In this document: positions 57,712 to 64,000 of the stretch, one piece after another
Numbering within the stretch: the first letter of the stretch is position 1
Layout of the letters: every line of letters begins with the position of its first letter
NCBI RefSeq assembly: GCF_018381315.1
Contig: NZ_JAGZSD010000011.1
Coordinates: 1-64,000, forward strand
DNA from: Anaerostipes sp.
Lineage (GTDB): Bacteria; Bacillota; Clostridia; Lachnospirales; Lachnospiraceae
Length of the DNA: 64,000 nt
Reading direction: 5' to 3'
Program-made: the position numbers and the translations under genes
Notes under the pieces: model-generated
Told to the model about the DNA's origin: nothing
What the model saw: the letters and a program-made list of their open reading frames with translations, nothing else
The model's database searches: none

Positions 57712-58542
57712 ATGAAAGTATTGGATGCGGAGTTTGTCAAAGGGTTTATCAGGATGTGTGACGACGGATTTTTACAGGGATGGCATGAGAGAAACGGCGG
57801 AAATGCTACTTACCGTATGAAACCGGAGGAAACACAAGAAGTCAAAGAAGAGTTTTGTTATGAGAAAGAATTCACACCGATCGGAACTAAAGTTCCGGGA
57901 CTTGCCGGAGAGTATTTCCTTGTAACGGGGTCGGGAAAATATTTCAGGAATGTGTCTTTAGAGCCTGAAAATAATATTGCGGTTATCGAAGTGGATGACA
58001 AAGGAGAAAATTACAGGATTGTATGGGGGCTGAAAAAAGGAGGGGTGCCTACAAGTGAGCTTCCTTCTCACCTCATGAACCATGAAGTAAAGAAAGAAGC
58101 TTCCGGCGGTGCTCACAGAGTAATTTATCATTCTCATACACCAAATGTCATTGCACTGACCTTTCTTCTTCCTATCGATGACAAGATATTTACGAGAGAA
58201 TTGTGGGAAATGATGACTGAGTGCCCGGTCATTTTCCCGGACGGCATCGGGACGGTTGGATGGATGGTTCCGGGCGGGAAAGAAATTGCAGTGGAATCCA
58301 GCAGACTGATGAAACAATATAATGCTATTATCTGGGCTCACCATGGAATTTTCTGTTCCGGCCAAGATTTTGATAATACCTTTGGTCTGATGCATACAGT
58401 TGAAAAAGCTGCAGAAATTCTGATTAAGGTGCTGTCTGTACGGCCGGATAAGCTCCAGACGATTACACAGCAGAACTTCAGAGATCTGGCAAAAGAATTT
58501 AAAGTAAATCTCCCGGAGCAATTCCTTTACGAAAAAGAATAG
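57712..58542 (+). CDS. rhaD: Rhamnulose-1-phosphate aldolase
   Basis: A 276-residue class II aldolase splitting L-rhamnulose 1-phosphate into dihydroxyacetone phosphate and L-lactaldehyde. Zinc-ligand motifs are YHSHTPNV and WAHHGIFCSG; GNATYRM is the phosphate-side loop. AGGAGG precedes the ATG 14 bp after the fusion gene. No lactaldehyde reductase or microcompartment gene follows; a terminator ends the operon. Confidence 0.95.
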   Translation: MKVLDAEFVKGFIRMCDDGFLQGWHERNGGNATYRMKPEETQEVKEEFCYEKEFTPIGTKVPGLAGEYFLVTGSGKYFRNVSLEPENNIAVIEVDDKGENYRIVWGLKKGGVPTSELPSHLMNHEVKKEASGGAHRVIYHSHTPNVIALTFLLPIDDKIFTRELWEMMTECPVIFPDGIGTVGWMVPGGKEIAVESSRLMKQYNAIIWAHHGIFCSGQDFDNTFGLMHTVEKAAEILIKVLSVRPDKLQTITQQNFRDLAKEFKVNLPEQFLYEKE

Positions 58543-58560
58543 AAAGATGTATCAACGCAC

Positions 58561-58607
58561 AAAGCCTGAAAGTTCCTCAAAGAGTGAGGAGCCTTCAGGC
58601 TTTGTTT
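58561..58607. terminator. Bidirectional terminator after rhaD
   Basis: AAAGCCTGAA (58561-58570) pairs with TTCAGGCTTT (58594-58603), with an inner CCTC/GAGG helix. It lies between convergent rhaD and the ECF gene. Confidence 0.88.
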
Positions 58608-58609
58608 AT

Positions 58610-59140
58610 TTACTCATGGTTCATACATAATTTTGCGCGCTTGATATCAGGAACTGCAGTTAAGATAGGAAGCAGGATCGCTGCCACTACCAATCCGGAG
58701 CATCCCTGAATCGCATTGGAAGGAACACTCAACAGTGCCGGGCCCACGCCCTCTGTGATATAAGAGTGGATAAAATAGCCGGCAACCACGAAGAAAATGT
58801 CCGCCAGTCCGCAGGGAATCATAGCGATCAGATCCTTCACTCCATGATTTGTAAGGGCTTTGTAGAGAACGGCTGCAGTCAGCGCCACCAGGAACTTGAC
58901 AATAAAGGTAGTTGGCGCATAGTAGGCATAGCCGGAAAAAATATCAGCAAAGGCAGAGCCGATTCCGGCAGCAAGAGAACCGTATTTTTTGCCAAGTATC
59001 ACTCCGCTTAAAATAACGAAGGCGTCACCCAGATGGATATATCCGTGGGTGGCAGGTGTGGGAATCTGGATGACCATGGTGCCTACACAGCACAGTGCTG
59101 TAAAAAGAGCAGTATATACAAGTTTTTTTGTTTGATTCAT
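58610..59140 (-). CDS. ECF transporter S component
   Basis: A 176-residue substrate-capture protein with about six helices (YTALFTALCCVGTMVIQIP, HGYIHLGDAFVILSGVILGK, GSLAAGIGSAFADIFSGYA). The HLGD motif resembles S components of pyridoxine, HMP or pantothenate type. The energising EcfAA'T is not in the window, so it would use a shared module. GAGGAGG lies before the ATG. Nearby thiMED suggests HMP or thiazole as one possibility; this is weak. Confidence 0.86.
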   Translation of the reverse strand: MNQTKKLVYTALFTALCCVGTMVIQIPTPATHGYIHLGDAFVILSGVILGKKYGSLAAGIGSAFADIFSGYAYYAPTTFIVKFLVALTAAVLYKALTNHGVKDLIAMIPCGLADIFFVVAGYFIHSYITEGVGPALLSVPSNAIQGCSGLVVAAILLPILTAVPDIKRAKLCMNHE

Positions 59141-59310
59141 AATATCATTCCTCCTCGATTAAAATCATATCATTCATTTTCATTTATCTTAATAAAAAAG
59201 TGGTATTGATAAAAATGCCAGATATAAAGTTTTTAATGGTGCCAGCTTATTTTTCTTTCCTAAAACAGCATCTTATGATATAATCTCCTAAAAAGATTCA
59301 GGAGGAAAGT

Positions 59311-61599
59311 ATGATTAATTTGTATGAAAAAGGTGCATTTTTAGTAGACGGCACCGAACTTGTAGATGAAAATAACACAGAACGATTAAACCAGCTTACA
59401 GGGACTGCCCCATCAAAAGAAGAAGCAAAACAGAATACGATCGCATATGGAATTTTAAAGAACCATAATACATCTGACAGCATGGACAAGCTGAAGATCA
59501 AATTTGATACATTGACATCCCATGATATAACATTTGTTGGGATCATTCAGACTGCAAGGGCATCAGGGATCGAAAAGTTCCCGGTTCCTTATGTACTTAC
59601 CAACTGCCACAACAGCCTTTGTGCCGTAGGCGGAACGATCAACGAAGATGACCATATGTTCGGCCTGACTGCTGCTAAGCGTTACGGCGGTATGTATGTA
59701 CCTCCTCATCAGGCGGTAATTCATCAGTTTGCAAGGGAAATGCTCGCTGGTGGCGGAAAGATGATCCTTGGATCTGACAGCCATACAAGATACGGAGCGC
59801 TGGGAACCATGGCCATGGGAGAAGGCGGACCGGAGCTTGTAAAACAGCTGCTCAGCCGTACTTATGATATCAATATGCCTTCTGTTGTAGGTGTTTATCT
59901 TACCGGTAAGCCTGAAAAAGGGGTGGGGCCTCAGGATGTGGCTCTGGCTATTATTGGTGCCGTATTTGACTGCGGATATGTAAACAACAAGGTGATGGAG
60001 TTTGTAGGACCGGGAGTTGCAAATCTTTCAGCAGATTTCAGAATCGGCATTGACGTAATGACGACAGAGACAACCTGTCTTTCTTCTATATGGAAGACAG
60101 ATGATACCATCAGGGAATTTTATGAGATCCACGGCAGGGAAAAGGACTACAAAGAATTAAATCCTGGTGCCGTAGCATACTATGACGGAATGGTAGAAGT
60201 GGATTTATCTAAAATTAAACCGATGATCGCCATGCCGTTCCATCCAAGCAACACCTATACAATAGAAGAAGTCAATGCGAATCTGAATGACGTATTGGCA
60301 GAGGTGGAAAAACGTGCCCTGGTAAGTCTTGACGGAGCTGTAGATTATTCTCTTCAGGACAAGATCAAGGACGGCAGACTGTATGTAGATCAGGGAATTA
60401 TTGCAGGATGTGCCGGAGGCGGATATGAAAATATCTGTGAAGCAGCCAATATCTTAAAGGGATCCAGCATTGGTTCTGATGAGTTTACTCTGAGTGTTTA
60501 CCCTGCAAGTACACCGATCTTTATGGAACTTGTAAAGAACGGTGCGGTAGCAGATCTCATGGCTACAGGAGCCGTTGTGAAAACAGCATTCTGCGGACCG
60601 TGCTTCGGAGCAGGTGATACTCCTGCCAATAATGCATTCAGCATCCGCCACTCTACAAGGAACTTCCCGAACAGAGAAGGCTCTAAGCTTCAGAGCGGAC
60701 AGATTGCATCTGTGGCACTGATGGATGCCAGATCCATCGCAGCTACCGCAGCAAACAAAGGATACCTGACGCCTGCAACCGACGTAGATGCTGACTTTAA
60801 CGTTCCGAAATACTTCTTTGACAAGACAATTTATGAAAACCGTGTATTTGACAGCAAGGGTGCGGCAGATTCTTCTGTGGAAGTTCAGTTTGGACCGAAT
60901 ATCAAGGACTGGCCTCAGATGTCCGCGCTTCCTGAGAATCTTGTCTTAAAGGTAGTGTCTGAGATCCACGATCCGGTGACTACAACGGATGAGCTGATCC
61001 CGTCCGGGGAGACTTCCTCATACCGCTCTAATCCTCTTGGGCTTGCAGAGTTTACACTGTCCAGAAAAGATCCTGCATATGTAGGGCTTGCAAAAGAGAT
61101 CCAGAAGGGACAGAAGGCTATTGAGGCTGGAACCTGTCCGCTGGATGCAGTGGAGGAATTAAAGCCTGTTATGGAGGCTGTCAATAAAAAGTTCCCGGAA
61201 GCCGGAGAAGGCAATCTGGGAATCGGAAGCACAATTTTTGCAGTGAAGCCCGGAGACGGTTCCGCCAGGGAACAGGCGGCTTCCTGCCAGAAGGTACTGG
61301 GCGGATGGGCTAATATTGCAAACGGATACGCCACAAAACGCTACCGCTCTAACCTGATCAACTGGGGAATGCTTCCGCTGACGATTGAAGAAGGAGAGCT
61401 TCCTTTTAAGAATAAAGATTACTTATTCCTTCCGGGCATCAGAGAGGCAGTGGAGAACAAGGACAGCAAGATCCGGGCTTTTGTGGTGAGAGACGGAGAT
61501 TTGAACGAATTTGAGCTGACCTTGGGAGAACTTACAGATGACGAGAGAGAGATCATCCTGAAGGGATGCCTGATTAATTACTATAAAGAGGAGAACTAA
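59311..61599 (+). CDS. Aconitase-family hydratase (YbhJ-like)
   Basis: A 762-residue member of the aconitase superfamily. FTNVLTNCHNSLC-like (here YVLTNCHNSLCAVGG), AGCAGGGYENICEA and FCGPCFGAGDTPAN hold candidate [4Fe-4S] cysteines, and RNFPNREGSK carries the substrate-binding Arg. Length and pattern fit the uncharacterised hydratase YbhJ group, not AcnA, AcnB or isopropylmalate isomerase. AGGAGG precedes the ATG. It is in an operon with an NhaC-type antiporter 12 bp downstream, which suggests uptake of a carboxylate by that transporter. Confidence 0.88.
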   Translation: MINLYEKGAFLVDGTELVDENNTERLNQLTGTAPSKEEAKQNTIAYGILKNHNTSDSMDKLKIKFDTLTSHDITFVGIIQTARASGIEKFPVPYVLTNCHNSLCAVGGTINEDDHMFGLTAAKRYGGMYVPPHQAVIHQFAREMLAGGGKMILGSDSHTRYGALGTMAMGEGGPELVKQLLSRTYDINMPSVVGVYLTGKPEKGVGPQDVALAIIGAVFDCGYVNNKVMEFVGPGVANLSADFRIGIDVMTTETTCLSSIWKTDDTIREFYEIHGREKDYKELNPGAVAYYDGMVEVDLSKIKPMIAMPFHPSNTYTIEEVNANLNDVLAEVEKRALVSLDGAVDYSLQDKIKDGRLYVDQGIIAGCAGGGYENICEAANILKGSSIGSDEFTLSVYPASTPIFMELVKNGAVADLMATGAVVKTAFCGPCFGAGDTPANNAFSIRHSTRNFPNREGSKLQSGQIASVALMDARSIAATAANKGYLTPATDVDADFNVPKYFFDKTIYENRVFDSKGAADSSVEVQFGPNIKDWPQMSALPENLVLKVVSEIHDPVTTTDELIPSGETSSYRSNPLGLAEFTLSRKDPAYVGLAKEIQKGQKAIEAGTCPLDAVEELKPVMEAVNKKFPEAGEGNLGIGSTIFAVKPGDGSAREQAASCQKVLGGWANIANGYATKRYRSNLINWGMLPLTIEEGELPFKNKDYLFLPGIREAVENKDSKIRAFVVRDGDLNEFELTLGELTDDEREIILKGCLINYYKEEN

Positions 61600-61611
61600 G
61601 GAGCAGCATAA

Positions 61612-63096
61612 ATGATCGGAACTATTTGGGCGCTGGTGCCGCCCATCATTGCCATTGGACTGGCATTGATCACAAAAGAGGTTTATCTTTCCCTGATGGT
61701 GGGGATTGCTTCCGGGGCTTTAATGTTTGAACATTTTCAGCCTGTGGAAGCAATGAATACCATATTTGAAATTATGACCGGAAAAATCGGGAGCAACTGC
61801 GACATCCTGATTTTTCTTGTGATGCTGGGTATCTTAGTTGCCCTGATCACCAAATCCGGAGCTTCCCGGGCCTATGGAAAATGGGCGTTAAAGGCGATTA
61901 AGTCAAAGAGACAGGCTATGTTTGCAACGTCTCTGCTGGGAACCGTTATTTTTGTGGATGATTATTTCAACTGTCTGACTGTTGGAACCGTCATGAAGCC
62001 CATAACAGACAAATATAAGGTCACAAGGGCCAAGCTTGCGTATGTGATTGACGCCACTGCAGCGCCGATCTGTATTATAGCCCCGATTTCCAGCTGGGCA
62101 GCAGCTGTGGGATCATCTCTGCCGGAGGGAAGCAGCATTGATGGATTCTCACTGTTTGTGAGAGCCATCCCGTTTAATTATTATGCGCTTCTGACGCTGG
62201 TGTTCCTCATCTTTTTGATTATCCTTAATGTGGATTTTTCCAAGATGAAGCAGTATGAGGAGGAGAAGGGAAATGAGACCCACGACCAGAAGCATGAAGC
62301 AGATGTCCCGGTTGTGGGAAGGGGCCAGGTAAAGGATCTGATCCTGCCCATTCTGTTTCTGATTGCATCCTGTATCGGTTTTATGCTTTACACAGGCGGA
62401 TTTTTCCAGGGCAAAGATATTATATCTGCCCTGTCCGGCTGCAACAGCGGCAGAAGTCTGGTGCTTGGATCTTTTTCAACACTTATTTTTACTTTCCTTT
62501 TATATATTCCGAGAAAGGTAGTAGCGTTTGTGGATTTTTGCGGAAGCTTCAGCCAGGGATTTAAGTCTATGACTTCAGCCATTATGATTTTGTGTCTGGC
62601 ATGGACGCTTTCCGGTATCTGCGGAGATGAGTATTTGAGGATCGGACAGTTTGTCAGCGGAGTCATCAGCGGCAATACATCTGCCACTGCAGTTCTGCCG
62701 GCTCTGTTTTTCCTGGCCGCGCTGGGGCTTTCTTTTGCCACCGGAACTTCATGGGGTACCTTCGGAATTCTGATTCCGATCTCAGTAGCGGTTGTGGGCA
62801 GTGATATTTCAATGCTGCCTTTGCTTGTGGGATCCATTTTGTCTGGAGCTGTATGCGGGGATCATATCTCCCCGATTTCGGATACGACCATTTTGGCTTC
62901 TGCGGGGGCCGGATGCCGACATATCGATCATGTATCCACCCAGATGCCTTATGCATTTATTGTTGCAGGGTGTGCGGTGATCGGCTATCTGACGGCAGGA
63001 GCCTTAGGAAACGGATTTTTAGGGCTGGCTGTTGCGGCCGGAGCACTTGCAGTGGCTATGGCTTCCATTGTTTGGAACGTAAAGAAAAAGGCTTAG
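61612..63096 (+). CDS. NhaC-type Na+/H+ antiporter family transporter
   Basis: A 494-residue membrane protein with about 11-12 helices of the NhaC/ArsB-like group (FVDDYFNCLTVGTVMKPITD, LSFATGTSWGTFGILIPISV, GDHISPISDTTILASAGAG). Those motifs are typical of carboxylate/H+ or Na+ antiporters such as MleN. Next to a hydratase it may exchange organic acids. AAGGAGC lies before the ATG 61612. It is followed by the MoxR gene at ten bases. Confidence 0.88.
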   Translation: MIGTIWALVPPIIAIGLALITKEVYLSLMVGIASGALMFEHFQPVEAMNTIFEIMTGKIGSNCDILIFLVMLGILVALITKSGASRAYGKWALKAIKSKRQAMFATSLLGTVIFVDDYFNCLTVGTVMKPITDKYKVTRAKLAYVIDATAAPICIIAPISSWAAAVGSSLPEGSSIDGFSLFVRAIPFNYYALLTLVFLIFLIILNVDFSKMKQYEEEKGNETHDQKHEADVPVVGRGQVKDLILPILFLIASCIGFMLYTGGFFQGKDIISALSGCNSGRSLVLGSFSTLIFTFLLYIPRKVVAFVDFCGSFSQGFKSMTSAIMILCLAWTLSGICGDEYLRIGQFVSGVISGNTSATAVLPALFFLAALGLSFATGTSWGTFGILIPISVAVVGSDISMLPLLVGSILSGAVCGDHISPISDTTILASAGAGCRHIDHVSTQMPYAFIVAGCAVIGYLTAGALGNGFLGLAVAAGALAVAMASIVWNVKKKA

Positions 63097-63106
63097 AGGT
63101 GATGTG

Positions 63107-64000
63107 ATGAGCAATTTGGCCGGAAGGGCGATTGAGGAAATAGGAAAAGTAATCATCGGAAAAGAGCATATCACGAGACAGGTGATGACGGCCATTTTAG
63201 CCAATGGCCATATTCTCATCGAGGATATACCTGGAGTGGGAAAAACTACGCTTGCTATTGCATTTTCCAAGGTGCTGGGGCTTGATTATCAGCGGATACA
63301 GTTTACCCCGGATGTGATGCCTGCGGATATTGCCGGCTTTTCAGTCTATAAGCAGGGCAGCGAATCCTTTGAATATCAAAGAGGAGCGGCAATCACCAAT
63401 CTTCTTCTGGCAGATGAGATCAACCGTACCTCCCCCAAAACTCAGTCAGCTCTTCTGGAGGCTATGGAGGAAGGAAAGATCACTGTGGACGGGGTGACGA
63501 GAGAACTGCCGGATCCATATGTGGTCATTGCCACACAGAACCCGCTTGGAGCTGTGGGAACCCATTCCCTCCCTGAGGCCCAGCTGGACCGGTTTATGAT
63601 CCGTATTTCTATGGGCTACCCTGACAGGGAGAGCGAGATTGCCATGCTGAAGCAGGAAAGAGTGAATGTGGCGATTGACTCACTGACAGAGATCATTAAA
63701 ATCACAGACCTGATTTTAATGAAGCAGCAGGCAGAGAGGGTATATGTCCATGAAGATTTATACCGGTATATTGTCGATATTGCCGGTGCCACAAGAAATC
63801 ATCCCGACCTGGATATGGGAATCAGCCCAAGGGGGACGATCTCTCTGCTGCAGATGGCCAAAGCAAATGCCTACCTGGATGAAAGGGACTACATGGTTCC
63901 GGGTGACATCAAAGATATTTTTTATGCCACGTCGGCGCACAGAGTTGTAAAGAGTAAAGAGGCAAGGATCAAGCGCAAGACTGTAAGGGAGATTCTGGAA
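63107..64000 (+). CDS. MoxR-family AAA+ ATPase, partial (runs off the window)
   Basis: 298 codons are present to the window end. The N-terminal AAA+ domain has Walker A EDIPGVGKTTL (about 40-50), Walker B LLLADEINR (about 102-110), sensor 1 VIATQNP and an Arg finger in LPEAQLDRFM. The lid domain is present near the cut. MoxR ATPases assist complex maturation and usually lie beside DUF58 and VWA genes, which would be expected downstream. The start is ATG 63107, after AGAGGTG; ten bases separate it from the antiporter gene. Confidence 0.93.
   Translation, partial: MSNLAGRAIEEIGKVIIGKEHITRQVMTAILANGHILIEDIPGVGKTTLAIAFSKVLGLDYQRIQFTPDVMPADIAGFSVYKQGSESFEYQRGAAITNLLLADEINRTSPKTQSALLEAMEEGKITVDGVTRELPDPYVVIATQNPLGAVGTHSLPEAQLDRFMIRISMGYPDRESEIAMLKQERVNVAIDSLTEIIKITDLILMKQQAERVYVHEDLYRYIVDIAGATRNHPDLDMGISPRGTISLLQMAKANAYLDERDYMVPGDIKDIFYATSAHRVVKSKEARIKRKTVREILE

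Overview
The window reads as chromosome of a low-to-moderate GC, Gram-positive anaerobic Clostridia, most probably a gut Lachnospiraceae. The pointers are strong AGGAGG ribosome sites, TTG/GTG starts, many LysR, TetR and AraC regulators beside flavodoxin, aldo-keto reductase and cupin genes, DUF3737, DUF3781 and DUF3899 proteins, a Gly/Cys-rich mini-protein and a complete L-rhamnose operon. An Anaerostipes-like host is a guess from gene content, not a demonstrated assignment. I see no rRNA, tRNA, CRISPR array, IS element or intact prophage.

Layout. 0.2-5.6 kb: a VOC protein, a secreted L,D-transpeptidase, leuS and a HAD phosphatase. 5.8-10.7 kb: an XRE regulator, a TetR regulator with two identical operators around a two-gene unknown membrane operon, then acyl-ACP thioesterase, HD-GYP and YaiI-family genes. 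10.8-14.8 kb: a large von Willebrand A protein divergent from an ArsR/ArsP-type permease pair. 14.9-20.5 kb: a drug-sensing type cluster with two AraC-GyrI regulators, a free GyrI-like protein, a short UvrA paralogue and DUF3781. 20.5-34.3 kb: small-molecule redox genes with two LysR regulators, a MerR-type promoter, an orphan LytS-like kinase, a TetR/ABC exporter pair, a decayed response-regulator fragment and a DUF3737/cyclophilin-like/MalY operon that shares its promoter element with the FMN-reductase/SDR operon. 34.3-36.8 kb: gene relics, DUF1294, a PnuC-type transporter behind a structured leader, and a lone phage tail-collar-like gene. 37-42.7 kb: GNAT and a two-component/FtsX-ABC module. 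42.7-49.5 kb: three unrecognised small proteins, a VOC/AraC pair, the Gly/Cys-rich protein and a very large subtilase. 49.6-51.8 kb: thiM-thiE-thiD. 51.8-58.5 kb: rhamnose regulator, NCS1-type permease, rhaM, a rhaB-rhaA in-frame fusion and rhaD. 58.6-64 kb: an ECF S component, an aconitase-family hydratase, an NhaC-type antiporter and the start of a MoxR ATPase.

The most remarkable sequence-level observations are: the RhaB-RhaA fusion, in which the downstream Shine-Dalgarno and ATG are preserved and one extra A in a run of four would restore a stop codon; promoters built into terminator hairpins (TetR promoter near 6.3 kb, thiMED near 49.5 kb); paired identical operators that tie regulators to targets (TetR, ArsR, second TetR); and a 25-bp promoter element repeated with one mismatch in front of two operons 6.5 kb apart. 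The best candidates for undescribed systems are the TetR-controlled membrane pair (7035-8149) and the three divergent small proteins (42757-43761); neither can be given a function from sequence alone.
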